The notes: generated by a model from the letters alone, not told the origin. DNA of 64,000 nucleotides from JALZKA01 sp963717635 (GCA_963717635.1 OY970347.1:620001-684000); one strand, 5' to 3'. Positions 9,079 to 17,430 are shown, counted from the stretch's first letter. Made by a program: numbers and translations.

Positions 9079-9261
9079 CTACGCCGTGGCGTGGGTGCGC
9101 TTGCTCTGGTCGGCGAGCTGGCGCATCGAGGTGGTGAAGAGAGTCTTGTCGATTCGACCGTTGAAGATCGGAACGCCCATTTCCATGCACTTGGAGATCA
9201 CTTCCCGCCGCTTCATGTTGACCTCGTCGGCGAGCTCCGTGGGCGTCAGGTGGTTCGGCAC
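9079..9261 (-). CDS. Small IF2-N/HTH-like protein upstream of the acyl-CoA synthetase
   Basis: A 60-residue protein of unknown function. The segment TPTELADEVNMKRREVISKCMEMGVPIFNGRIDKTLF resembles the small helical IF2_N or excisionase-type winged-helix fold (ELA..., EVI.K..E.G...). The start is GTG 9261, 9 nt after the ribosome site GAGGAG; TTG 9267 is in frame but only 3 nt from that site. It precedes the synthetase by 13 nt. A DNA- or RNA-binding regulator of the downstream gene is a guess from size, fold and position only. Confidence 0.7.
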   Translation of the reverse strand: MPNHLTPTELADEVNMKRREVISKCMEMGVPIFNGRIDKTLFTTSMRQLADQSKRTHATA

Positions 9262-9298
9262 GTGCAACGTCTCCTCTCTCGGGGGAACCAGAGACTAA

Positions 9299-9326
9299 GT
9301 CTTATCGCTGGTTGCGGACGTGTCAA
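9299..9326 (-). promoter_or_regulatory. Promoter with overlapping palindrome for the small protein/acyl-CoA synthetase pair
   Basis: On the minus strand TTGACA (9321-9326) and TAAGAC (9299-9304) are separated by 16 nt, about 40 nt before the start codon. The -10 overlaps a perfect inverted repeat, AGACT-A-AGTCT at 9292-9302, a plausible operator for a lipid-responsive repressor. Confidence 0.5.
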
Positions 9327-9353
9327 ACGGAATTCACCGCTCCGAGCGTGTTT

Positions 9354-10130
9354 TCAGACCGGGTTCGGGACCGGGATGAACTCGTGATCGATGCCGAAGC
9401 GCTCCGCGATGAGGTCTCCAAGCCGCCGGACCCCGAAGGTCTCGGTCGCGTAGTGACCGGCGGCGATGAAATGCAGGCCCCCCTCGCGGGCGTCGGCCAT
9501 CACGTGCTCGGCGGGCTCGCCGGTCAGAAGCGCGTCGAGCCCGAGCGCGGTGGCCTCGTGGACCATCGAGGCCCCGGCTCCCGAGACGATCCCAATCGAG
9601 CGGACCGGCTCCGGTCCGGTCTCAAAGATCAGCGGGTCGCGCCCGGTCAGCGCTCGCACCCGCTCGACCAGATCGGCGACTGCCACGCCATCGGGTTTGC
9701 GACCGACGACGCCGATCGGCCGCTCCTTCGCCAACCCGAACGCCTCCGGCGACGCCGAGAAGCCCAGCCCGTCACGGATCAACGCGTTGTTCCCGATCTC
9801 CGGGTGTGCGTCCAGCGGCAGGTGGTAGCCGGCGATCGAGAGCTGCGCTCCGAGCGCGATGCGGAGGCGCTCGGCCATCGCCTCGCTCAGCGCACGCGGG
9901 AGGAAGTCCCAGAACAGCCCGTGATGGGCGATGACCATGCCGGCGCCTGCCTCGACCGCGCGCTCGATGAGCTCGCGGTGCGCCGAGACGCCCGTCACCA
10001 GCTTGTCGACCGCGTCCGCGCCGGGCACCTGCAGGCCGTTCGGCCCGTAGTCGGCGAAGGCGCCGGCGTCGAGCAACTCGTCGCAGAAATCGATGATGTC
10101 GTCGCGCCCGGCCACGTCCAGTACATACAT
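9354..10130 (-). CDS. Nif3/YbgI-family dinuclear metal-centre protein (DUF34)
   Basis: Member of the Nif3-like family, toroidal hexamers with a dimetal site; often annotated as GTP cyclohydrolase I type 2, but the true role is uncertain. The 258-residue product has the family landmarks in order: DYGPNGLQVPG near the N-terminus, VSAHRELIERAVEAGAGMVIAHHGLFW (His-His metal ligands), AGYHLPLDAHPEIGNN, and the C-terminal ISAGHYATETFGV plus HEFIPVPNPV, the usual ending. ATG 10130 is chosen because the conserved domain begins there; the frame is open further but runs into the divergent gene. The start codons of this gene and the next are separated by only 9 bp. Confidence 0.9.
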   Translation of the reverse strand: MYVLDVAGRDDIIDFCDELLDAGAFADYGPNGLQVPGADAVDKLVTGVSAHRELIERAVEAGAGMVIAHHGLFWDFLPRALSEAMAERLRIALGAQLSIAGYHLPLDAHPEIGNNALIRDGLGFSASPEAFGLAKERPIGVVGRKPDGVAVADLVERVRALTGRDPLIFETGPEPVRSIGIVSGAGASMVHEATALGLDALLTGEPAEHVMADAREGGLHFIAAGHYATETFGVRRLGDLIAERFGIDHEFIPVPNPV

Positions 10131-10131
10131 T
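10126..10131 (+). promoter_or_regulatory. Candidate leaderless -10 (TACATT) of the 79-residue gene
   Basis: TACATT ends 8 nt before ATG 10140. It lies over the start codon of the divergent Nif3-family gene, so the promoter of one gene is inside the coding start of the other. Confidence 0.35.
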
Positions 10132-10139
10132 TCTCGCAG

Positions 10140-10379
10140 ATGTCGGAAGCAAGTTCCACCTTCCTGCGCTCGCTGATGGACACCGAGCTGTACTCGATCG
10201 GCGCGTTCTTTTGCGATGAGCACCCAGATCTGGTCGATGAGGTCGTGCGTGTCAGCGGCGAGATCGAGCGCGCCGGCCTCGAGGCCTATGCCGCCGCCGG
10301 CGGCCGGTCGATCGAGGAGGCGTTCGAGACGCTCCTGACCGGCCTCGCCGTGCGGTACTACAAGGCAGTCGCCGGTTGA
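10140..10379 (+). CDS. Small hypothetical protein (79 aa) upstream of the DsbA-like gene
   Basis: I do not recognise this protein. It is soluble, acidic and predicted helical (MSEASSTFLRSLMDTELYSIG at the start), with one Cys at about residue 25 and a conserved-looking end LAVRYYKAVAG. Its stop overlaps the TTG start of the following gene (TTGA), which argues that it is a real, translated partner of that gene. Coding character (G/C at third positions, no rare runs) continues to the ATG. An internal ATG at 10176 is an alternative start. Confidence 0.65.
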   Translation: MSEASSTFLRSLMDTELYSIGAFFCDEHPDLVDEVVRVSGEIERAGLEAYAAAGGRSIEEAFETLLTGLAVRYYKAVAG

Positions 10380-11089
10380 GCCCCTGGATTCCCCGCGTGG
10401 CGCTGGCACTGCTGGCGTTGGGCGTGGGCTACGCGGTTTATGCGATCGCGGTGGGGGAGGGCGGCCCCCAAGCCGTCGAGATCGAGGGGCGGCCCGAGGT
10501 GCAGAACCTGATCGCGGGGATCCGCCAAGAGGACGAGCGCTTGGGCTCGCCTGACGCGGCGGTGGAGATCGAGCTTTTCACCGACGTGCGCTCGGTGCCC
10601 GGCGCGGAGTTCCAGGCCGACGTCGTCGACCCCGTGATCGAGGAGTACGTCCGCTCCGATCGCGCCCTGATCAACCTGCGGCACTTCTCGTTCGGGCGCA
10701 GCGGCGTGACCGAGGCCGCGCTGGCGGCCGACGCCGCCGGGGCCCAGGGGCACCAGTGGCAGTACGCAGCGTTGCTGCTCAAGAACCTCCCCGGCGTGAA
10801 CGAGGGCCAAGTGGACGAGGTGTTCCTCAACGAGATCGCCGAGGTCACCCCGGGGCTCGACAAGGAGGAGTGGGAGCTGGAATTCGAGGAAGAGCTCCGC
10901 AAGCAGCGCGAGGACCCCGGCTACGAGACCGCGGTCGATGCCGACGGCGAGCTTGCGTTCGAGCTGAAGCTGCCGGCGGAGCCGGCGATGATCGTCACCG
11001 GGCCCGGCGGCTCGGAGCGGCTTCTCGACGACCCGGCGCTGGGCGAGGTCAGGCTGGCGATCGAGCGGGTTGAGGTTCCTCCGAGCTGA
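10376..11089 (+). CDS. Membrane-anchored DsbA/thioredoxin-fold protein without cysteines
   Basis: The 237-residue product has an N-terminal hydrophobic anchor (residues 7-25) and then a DsbA-like domain: IELFTDVRSVPGAEFQADVVDPVIEEYV matches the FxDxxCPxCxxFE start of DsbA, and the C-terminal PAMIV aligns with the cis-Pro region. The CxxC positions are SVPG and the whole protein contains no cysteine, so it cannot perform thiol-disulfide exchange. A chaperone or scaffold role outside the membrane is inferred. The start TTG 10376 overlaps the previous stop; a GTG at 10397 would shorten the N-terminus by 7 residues. It ends 1 nt from the convergent VTT gene. Confidence 0.75.
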   Translation: MSPWIPRVALALLALGVGYAVYAIAVGEGGPQAVEIEGRPEVQNLIAGIRQEDERLGSPDAAVEIELFTDVRSVPGAEFQADVVDPVIEEYVRSDRALINLRHFSFGRSGVTEAALAADAAGAQGHQWQYAALLLKNLPGVNEGQVDEVFLNEIAEVTPGLDKEEWELEFEEELRKQREDPGYETAVDADGELAFELKLPAEPAMIVTGPGGSERLLDDPALGEVRLAIERVEVPPS

Positions 11090-11090
11090 T

Positions 11091-11792
11091 CTATTCGGCC
11101 CCGGGATCCGCCTCAGGCTCATGGCCCAGGAGCGGTCGGAGCTTGCGCGTCAGAACGAGCAGCCCAAGCACCACCAGCACCGATGCCCAGAGGATCGGGT
11201 CGCCCAACGAGAGCTCCTCGAGCCGGCTGCCGAGGTAGATCGACAGCGCGGTGATCGGGATGTACCCGACCGCCGTCGTCCAGGCGAAGCGGCCCACGGG
11301 CACCCGCGCCGCTCCCGCGACGTAGCTGAACAGGCTGAACGGGACGATCGGGACGAGCCTGGCGGCCAGCAGCAGCGTGACGCCACCGTTCTCCACGGCT
11401 CGCTCGAGGCCCGTGAAGCGCGATTCCCCGATCATCCGGTAGAGCAGCGGCCGAGCCGCGGTGCGACCGATCGCGTACGCCGCCAGACCCTGAGCGACCC
11501 AGCCGGCCATCACCATCGCAAACGCAAGCCAGAAGCCGTAGACGTAGCCGGCGGCGGCGTCCACTATCTCCGCCGGGTACCACACGAACGTGTGGATCGC
11601 GATCAGGGTGTAGAGGATCGCGACGCCCGCCGCGTCGAGGGCGCGCAGGTCCTGGCGCAGGTTCCCGGTGTCGCCGCGCACCGCGTCGCCGAACGCGTCA
11701 CGCAGTGGGTCGATGGCCAGGACGGCCGCAACCAGCGCCAAGACGGCGCCCGCCGTGATGCCGAGCGCCTTCCAGGGCCTACCAGTTGCCAT
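11091..11792 (-). CDS. TVP38/TMEM64 (VTT-domain) membrane protein
   Basis: A 233-residue multi-pass membrane protein of the DedA-related VTT superfamily. It has a leading hydrophobic helix (residues 9-27), a segment with VWYPAEIVDAAAGYVYGFWLA (the family's F/Y-P..., A.G..FG..G.. pattern), and the core LLLAARLVPIVPFSLFSYVAGAARVPVGRFAWTTAVGYIPITALSIYLG, which carries the conserved R-x-x-P-x-x-P and G motifs. The short C-terminus is charged. Family members affect lipid or polyprenyl-phosphate movement across the membrane; the substrate here is unknown. CATACT lies 6 nt before the ATG, a weak leaderless candidate. Confidence 0.88.
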   Translation of the reverse strand: MATGRPWKALGITAGAVLALVAAVLAIDPLRDAFGDAVRGDTGNLRQDLRALDAAGVAILYTLIAIHTFVWYPAEIVDAAAGYVYGFWLAFAMVMAGWVAQGLAAYAIGRTAARPLLYRMIGESRFTGLERAVENGGVTLLLAARLVPIVPFSLFSYVAGAARVPVGRFAWTTAVGYIPITALSIYLGSRLEELSLGDPILWASVLVVLGLLVLTRKLRPLLGHEPEADPGAE

Positions 11793-11829
11793 CGGTTGAG
11801 TATGGCGGGAGGTCTAAGTGCGTAACTAA

Positions 11830-11903
11830 TCGGGGCGCTCGGATTTGAACCGAGGACCTCACCGACCCGAACGGTGCGCGCTACCAGGCTGCGCCACGCC
11901 CCG
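11830..11903 (-). tRNA. tRNA-Pro (anticodon CGG)
   Basis: The minus strand folds into a complete cloverleaf of 74 nt including the discriminator A: 7-bp acceptor stem CGGGGCG/CGCCCCG, D arm GCGC-AGCCTGGTA-GCGC, anticodon arm CACCG-TTCGGGT-CGGTG with anticodon CGG, and T arm CTCGG-TTCAAAT-CCGAG. CCA is not encoded. It reads CCG, the dominant proline codon in such a GC-rich genome. Confidence 0.97.
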
Positions 11904-11991
11904 AGAGCTGGCAAGTATCGCAGGACTCCCGATGGGCGGGAAATTGCGGCGACGAGGAGTAAGGCACGCCCGATCCGGGAAGGCGGAGGGT

Positions 11992-12444
11992 ATGACCGAG
12001 CCCAATCCGTCCTTGGAGCTGTCGATTGCCGCGGACCCCGCGAGCGTCCGGCTGCTGCGAACCGAGGTGCTTCGCTGGTTTCGCGAGCAGCGCGTCGGAG
12101 ACGAACAACTTGGCGCCGCTATCGCGCTCGCCACCTCGGAGGCGGTCGCCAACGTCGTTCGGCACGCCTACGGGGACGGGCGCGGGCGGGTTGAGCTCGA
12201 CGCCCAGCGCGACGATGACGACATCATGGTCCGCGTCTGCGACCGCGGCCCTGGCCTGAGCGCCCGTTCGGGCCCAAGCACGGGCCTGGGGCTACCGGTC
12301 ATGGGCCGGGTCTCGAACGGCGTCACGGTGGCCTCGGACGCCGACGGCACCACCGTGAGCATGCGCTTCGCGCTCCCGCACGCGCGGTCGAGCTCGCGCC
12401 TCGACCGGATCGCTCGCGCCGCCCACGAGATGGTCCACTCGTAA
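11992..12444 (+). CDS. RsbW/SpoIIAB-like anti-sigma factor serine kinase
   Basis: GHKL-type ATPase domain protein of 150 residues, the usual length for RsbW relatives. N box SEAVANVVRHAYGDG, G1 box VCDRGPGL (DxGxG) and G2 box GLGLPVM are present and intact. Such kinases bind and hold a SigB/SigF-type sigma factor and phosphorylate an STAS antagonist. A PP2C phosphatase and a matching sigma factor follow on the same strand, so this is read as the kinase of a partner-switching switch. ATG 11992 follows GGAGGGT closely. No STAS antagonist gene is in the window. The C-terminal 20 residues (basic, after ARSSSRL) go beyond the GHKL fold. Confidence 0.9.
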   Translation: MTEPNPSLELSIAADPASVRLLRTEVLRWFREQRVGDEQLGAAIALATSEAVANVVRHAYGDGRGRVELDAQRDDDDIMVRVCDRGPGLSARSGPSTGLGLPVMGRVSNGVTVASDADGTTVSMRFALPHARSSSRLDRIARAAHEMVHS

Positions 12445-12485
12445 CCGTCGGGCCAGCGCCGGCGCCTTGTTTTCGGTCCTCGCCC

Positions 12486-12491
12486 TAGGAT
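12486..12491 (+). promoter_or_regulatory. Candidate leaderless -10 (TAGGAT) of the phosphatase gene
   Basis: TAGGAT ends 7 nt before ATG 12499 and there is no ribosome site in between. A separate promoter here would uncouple the phosphatase from the upstream kinase gene, 54 bp away. Confidence 0.45.
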
Positions 12492-12498
12492 CGATCCG

Positions 12499-14712
12499 AT
12501 GCCAGGTCGCCGCACGCTCACCGTGTTCGTCATCGTCGGCCTGCTCGCGGCGACCGCCGTCGCGAGCGTCCTGGCCTACCGGACTGAACGCGACTCGGCC
12601 CGCGAAGCGGATCAGGCGCGGGCGCGCCAAGCTGCGCTTGCGACTCGACAGAACCTGACGAACTTGGTGGCGGGGCTGCGGGGAGCCTCGGCGATCGTCT
12701 CCGACAACGGCGAGATCCAAGCCGACCGGTTCCAGGACTTCGCGCGCGAGGTCCTGCGCACCACGCCCTTCGGTCGGCTCTCATGGAGCACGCATGTGCC
12801 GGCCTCCGAGCGAGCCGCGTTCGAGGAGCGAATCGGTGCGCCGATCTCCTCCTTCGGACCGGGCGGGTTCGTGCCGATTCCGAACGACGTCGATCGGACC
12901 TTCCTTCCCGTCACCCTCGTCCACCCGGACAACCCAAGTCGCCGAGCGGGCCTGGGCTTTGACCTCCTGTCCGATCCGAAGCGAGCCGAGTCCACACGCA
13001 GCGCTCTGCGCGCCGGGACGGCGCGCCTCAGCCAGCCCCTTGACCTGACCCGGCCGACGGAGCCCGGAGCGGTGGTCTACGACCCCGTTCTCCGGCCGGA
13101 CGGCGCCGGGATCGCGGGACTGCTCGCAACCAGGGTCTCCGGGGCGGGGCTGGCATCCGCGGTCGAGGAGCAGCTCGGGCTGCGTGAAGACGTCTCGATC
13201 GCCGATCGCGGGGAGGTCGTTGCCGGGATGCCGCCGGCCGAGGACACCACCCAATCCGAGGTCGAAGTGCTGGGCCGGCGCTGGACGGTCGCGGTGCCGG
13301 GCACCACCGCGACGAACCTTACGCCGGCGATCGCCTACGGGGCGAGCGGGCTCGCCCTGACGCTCGTGGCGGCAGGCCTGTTCCTGCTCGCGGCGCGGCG
13401 GGAGCGGGACCTCGTGGTTCGCGAGACCGACTCCCAGCGACTGGCGGCGCGCGAGTCGCTCCAGGTGCGGATCACCGAGGCGATCGAGCGCGAGATCGGA
13501 GGCGACGCACGCCTCGGCAGCCTCGCTCGCCAGATGGTGCCGGCGGTCGGTGACATCTGCGTTGTCCACGAGGCCACTGCGCAGGGCGGGATCCGCCGAG
13601 TCGGGGTGGCGGCACCCGATGAACGCACGTCGGAGCTGATCCGGGCGATGCCCGAGCCGCCGGCGACGAGCCCGATCCGCGCTGCGATCTCGAGCCGGGA
13701 GCCGGTGCTCTACACCAGGGTCGGCGAGGATCGCGAGGCGCGGCGCGCTCGGGAGCGCGGAATCGTGCCCGAGTCCAGAACCGGCGGCGTCGCGCCCTCA
13801 GCCCTGGATCAGCTGGAGGCCGACCAGGTCTCGAGCATGATCGTTCCCCTTGTTGCCCGCGATCGCGTGCTGGGGACGATCTCGCTGACGGTCTTGCGCT
13901 CGAGTGGGCGGCCGCCGTTGACACGCGAGGACCTCGCCTTCTCGATGGAGGTGGCCACGCACGCGGCGGTCGCGTTGGACAACGCGCGGCTCTACGAGCA
14001 ACAGCGCGACATCGCCGGCATCCTGCAGGGCGCGCTCGTGCCGCGGGAGCTGATCGAAGTCCCCGGGGCCGAGGTGGCTGCCCGCCACCGCGCCGGCATG
14101 GCGGGAACCGAGGTGGGTGGCGACTTCTACGACCTGTTCGAGGTCGGTGGGCATTGGATGGTCGTGGTCGGAGACGTCTGCGGTAAGGGGCCCGAGGCCG
14201 CGGCGCTCACGGCACTCGCGCGGCACACGGTCCGGGCGACGGCCCGGCTCGGCCCGGCGGGGGCGGTGGCACGCGTCCATGAGGCGATCCGGTCCTCCGG
14301 CGAGTACACGTATTGCACGCTGTGCTGCGCCGAGCTGCGGCCTGGGCCCGACGGGATCGAGGCGACGGTGACGACCGCGGGGCATCCGGAGCCCTGGGTG
14401 GTTGGCGCCGACGGAGCCGTGCGGCGCCTGGAGGTGACCGGGCCGCTGGTGGGCGCGCTCGACGATCCGGCGTTCACCGCGCAGCAGCTGGTCCTCGAGC
14501 CCGGCGCACTCCTCTTCATCTGTTCCGACGGGATTCCGGAGGCGCGCCACAACGGCGAGTTCTTCGGCGATCACCGACTGGAGGCGCTGCTCTCAGGCCT
14601 CGTGCAGGAGCGCCCAGGGGCGATTCTGGAGCGGCTCGAGGAGGAGGTCATCCGGTTCGTCGGGGGGAGCCCGCGCGACGACCTGGCGATGTTCGCCCTG
14701 CGCGTCAACTAG
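12499..14712 (+). CDS. Membrane sensor phosphatase: CHASE - GAF - SpoIIE/RsbU PP2C
   Basis: A 737-residue signalling protein. Residues 6-26 form a first membrane helix, residues about 60-235 an extracytoplasmic CHASE-like sensor (LSWSTHVPASERAAFEERI, TFLPVTLVHPDN, GLGFDLLSDP), and residues about 273-298 a second helix. A GAF domain follows (about 330-495), then a PP2C phosphatase: GGDFYDLFEVGGHWMVVVGDVCGKG supplies the metal-binding Asp/Gly motif, with FICSDGIPEARH and DDLAMFALRV later. In RsbU/RsbP systems this enzyme dephosphorylates the STAS antagonist and so frees the sigma factor. Its position between the RsbW-like kinase and the SigB-type sigma gene supports that role. The signal sensed is unknown. 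Confidence 0.93.
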   Translation: MPGRRTLTVFVIVGLLAATAVASVLAYRTERDSAREADQARARQAALATRQNLTNLVAGLRGASAIVSDNGEIQADRFQDFAREVLRTTPFGRLSWSTHVPASERAAFEERIGAPISSFGPGGFVPIPNDVDRTFLPVTLVHPDNPSRRAGLGFDLLSDPKRAESTRSALRAGTARLSQPLDLTRPTEPGAVVYDPVLRPDGAGIAGLLATRVSGAGLASAVEEQLGLREDVSIADRGEVVAGMPPAEDTTQSEVEVLGRRWTVAVPGTTATNLTPAIAYGASGLALTLVAAGLFLLAARRERDLVVRETDSQRLAARESLQVRITEAIEREIGGDARLGSLARQMVPAVGDICVVHEATAQGGIRRVGVAAPDERTSELIRAMPEPPATSPIRAAISSREPVLYTRVGEDREARRARERGIVPESRTGGVAPSALDQLEADQVSSMIVPLVARDRVLGTISLTVLRSSGRPPLTREDLAFSMEVATHAAVALDNARLYEQQRDIAGILQGALVPRELIEVPGAEVAARHRAGMAGTEVGGDFYDLFEVGGHWMVVVGDVCGKGPEAAALTALARHTVRATARLGPAGAVARVHEAIRSSGEYTYCTLCCAELRPGPDGIEATVTTAGHPEPWVVGADGAVRRLEVTGPLVGALDDPAFTAQQLVLEPGALLFICSDGIPEARHNGEFFGDHRLEALLSGLVQERPGAILERLEEEVIRFVGGSPRDDLAMFALRVN

Positions 14713-14760
14713 GGCCTGCCCAGACCCGTACGGAGCTGCTGCCTGCGCCAATTTGCCCGG

Positions 14761-14787
14761 GGTTTCGCGATCTGAGGGCTCGGGTAC
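14761..14787 (+). promoter_or_regulatory. SigB/SigF-type promoter (GGTTT-N16-GGGTAC) upstream of the sigma gene
   Basis: GGTTT at 14761-14765 and GGGTAC at 14782-14787 are separated by 16 nt, matching the GGTTT-N15-17-GGGTAY consensus known for actinobacterial SigF/SigB factors. It lies about 128 bp before the SigB-type sigma factor gene, which suggests positive autoregulation. The -10 is part of a palindrome, GGGTA-CA-TACCC (14782-14793). No other gene was found in this 202-bp gap. Confidence 0.65.
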
Positions 14788-14914
14788 ATACCCAGCACAG
14801 GTCGCTGACCCAGGACGGGTCGGCGAGCCACAGGCACGGGCCGCCAAGGGGCCGCCGGCTAACCGCCGTCGCCACTACGGGTCGTCGCCTCACTCCAACC
14901 AGAAGGAGGAGACG

Positions 14915-15799
14915 ATGTCCGCATACAATGGTGTCCGAGAGCTGTCGCGCAGCGCAACCGATGGTGAGGATGTGCTGATCGCTCGCTACGCCGAGTCGCC
15001 GGACCGGGCGCTCGAGGCGGAGCTGGTCGATCGCTTCATGCCGCTGGCGCGATCGCTCGCGATGCGCTACCGCGGTGGCGTCGAGACCGTCGAGGACCTC
15101 ACCCAGGTCGCGAGCCTCGCGCTTGTCAAGGCAATCCGCGGCTATGACCCTGAACGCGGCCGGAACTTCAAGGCGTACGCTGCCCCCACGATCCTCGGAG
15201 AGCTGCGTCGCCACTTCCGTGACCATTCGTGGCGCCTCCACATGCCGAGAGGCCTGCAGGAGCAATCGCTGGCGGTCGAACGGGCCTCGGAGGCCCTCAC
15301 GGACGAGCTCGGCACCTCGCCGACGGTCGGGCAGATCGCCGAGCGGGTGGGCCTCGAGGAGGAGGATGTGCTCGACGTTATGCAGGCGCGCGAGTCGCAG
15401 CGTTCCGTTTCCCTGGATGCCCCGGTCCGCCGCGACGAGCCTGAGGCGATTCCGAGGATCGAGACGCTGGGCCGCGACGAGCCCGGCTTCGAACGGGTCG
15501 AAGCGCAACTTGCGATCGAGCGCTGCGCCGACCTCTCGGACCGGGAGCGAGTGGCGATCGAGCTGCGCTTCGTCCAGGACCTGAACCAGTACGAGATCGG
15601 CGCCCAGATCGGCGTCTCGCAGATGCAGGTCTCGCGCCTGCTGCGCCGCGGGCTGGCAAAGCTCCTGGAGGCGGTCCAGGGAGACGAGGCGCCCGAGGGC
15701 AAGCGAACGTTCAGCGAGACCCGGAACGACCCGCGCTTTCCGCAGGGCCGGGCGCGCCGCCGGCGCAAGCCGCCGGAGCGTGCCGCTGTCGCGGCGTAG
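14915..15799 (+). CDS. RNA polymerase sigma factor, SigB/SigF/SigG subfamily
   Basis: A 294-residue group 3 sigma factor. Region 2 reads YRGGVETVEDLTQVASLALVKAIRGYDPERGRNFKAYAAPTILGELRRHFRD, closely following the SigB/SigF pattern. Region 3 includes GTSPTVGQIAERVGLEEEDV, and region 4 LSDRERVAIELRFVQDLNQYEIGAQIGVSQMQVSRLLRRGLAKL contains the -35-binding helix-turn-helix. A basic, probably disordered tail of about 40 residues follows and is unusual for the family. ATG 14915 follows a strong ribosome site (AGAAGGAGGAG). Regulation by the upstream RsbW-like kinase and phosphatase, plus self-activation from the GGTTT/GGGTAC promoter, is inferred. Confidence 0.95.
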   Translation: MSAYNGVRELSRSATDGEDVLIARYAESPDRALEAELVDRFMPLARSLAMRYRGGVETVEDLTQVASLALVKAIRGYDPERGRNFKAYAAPTILGELRRHFRDHSWRLHMPRGLQEQSLAVERASEALTDELGTSPTVGQIAERVGLEEEDVLDVMQARESQRSVSLDAPVRRDEPEAIPRIETLGRDEPGFERVEAQLAIERCADLSDRERVAIELRFVQDLNQYEIGAQIGVSQMQVSRLLRRGLAKLLEAVQGDEAPEGKRTFSETRNDPRFPQGRARRRRKPPERAAVAA

Positions 15800-15812
15800 G
15801 CGCGCGGCCCGC

Positions 15813-15818
15813 TAGCGT
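15813..15818 (+). promoter_or_regulatory. Candidate leaderless -10 (TAGCGT) of the epimerase gene
   Basis: TAGCGT ends 8 nt before ATG 15827, inside the 27-bp gap after the sigma gene. There is no ribosome site. Confidence 0.35.
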
Positions 15819-15826
15819 TCGGCCGG

Positions 15827-16762
15827 ATGCGCGTCTTCGTCGCTGGGGCAACCGGTGCGATCGGGCAGCCGCTGCTGCCGCGACTGGTCGCCGCCGGGCA
15901 CGAGGTCACCGGAATGACCCGCTCGGCCGAGAGAGCCGAGGAAATCGAGCGCGCCGGGGCGTCGGCGGCCGTCTGCGACGTCTTCGACCGCCACCGCCTC
16001 GAGGCGACCATCGCCGCGGCGCGACCTCAGGTCTTGGTCCACCAGCTCACCGCGCTCCCCGAACGCCTCGACCTCCGCAAGCGGGACGTCTACGACGCCA
16101 CCAACCGGGTGCGCACGGAGGGCACCCGCAACCTGCTCGCGGCGGCCTCGGCGGCAGGTGCCAATCGGGTCGTGGCCCAGTCGATCGCGTTCGTATACGA
16201 GCCTCAGGGGGACTGGGTCAAGGACGAGGAGGCGCCGGTAATGGAGGATGCGCCGGGCCCGTTCGGGGGCGCCCTGGAGGCCCTATTCGATCTCGAGCGT
16301 CAGGTGCTCGCGGCCTCCGCCATGGACGGCCTGGTCCTTCGCTACGGCTTCTTCTACGGCCCTGGGACGGCCTACGCGGCCGACGGGTACACAACGGGCG
16401 AGGTCCGAAAGCGCAGGTTCCCGGTGGTCGGCCCCGGCAGCGGGACGTTCTCGTTCATCCACATCGAGGATGCCGCTGCGGCGACGGCCTGCGCCGTCGA
16501 GCGCGGTGCTCGGGGCATCTACAACGTCGTCGATGACGAGCCGGCTCCCCTGAGCGCGTGGGTGCCCGCCTTTGCGGAGGCGGTCGGCGCGAGGCGCCCG
16601 TTCCGCGTGCCGGCCTGGCTCGCTCGCCTGGTGGCGGGTGCCGCGGTCACCGAGATGGCATTGACGGTGCGAGGGGCCGCCAACGCCAAAGCGAAGGCCG
16701 AGCTTGGCTGGGAGCCATCGATCCCGACCTGGCGCGAGGGGTTCCGGACGGCGCTTGGCTAG
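15827..16762 (+). CDS. NAD-dependent epimerase/dehydratase family protein
   Basis: Extended short-chain dehydrogenase of 311 residues. The Rossmann motif is GATGAIG (residues 7-13, in MRVFVAGATGAIGQPLL). Further family landmarks are TNRVRTEGTRNLLAAA, the active-site region QSIAFVYEPQGDW, the LRYGFFYGPGTAY loop after the catalytic part, and FSFIHIEDAAAAT followed by GIYNVVDDEP. The usual YxxxK is not in its standard form near SIAFVYEP, so the catalytic class is unclear; such proteins are often labelled NAD(P)-dependent oxidoreductase. Substrate unknown. It may be part of the sigma factor's operon or be expressed from its own leaderless promoter. Confidence 0.88.
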   Translation: MRVFVAGATGAIGQPLLPRLVAAGHEVTGMTRSAERAEEIERAGASAAVCDVFDRHRLEATIAAARPQVLVHQLTALPERLDLRKRDVYDATNRVRTEGTRNLLAAASAAGANRVVAQSIAFVYEPQGDWVKDEEAPVMEDAPGPFGGALEALFDLERQVLAASAMDGLVLRYGFFYGPGTAYAADGYTTGEVRKRRFPVVGPGSGTFSFIHIEDAAAATACAVERGARGIYNVVDDEPAPLSAWVPAFAEAVGARRPFRVPAWLARLVAGAAVTEMALTVRGAANAKAKAELGWEPSIPTWREGFRTALG

Positions 16763-16821
16763 GCGTCGGCCGGGTCACTAAGCTCAGACGAAAGGCAGAT
16801 TTCCCCCGGAAGGAGCCCGAG

Positions 16822-17426
<605 letters not shown>

Positions 17427-17430
<4 letters not shown>

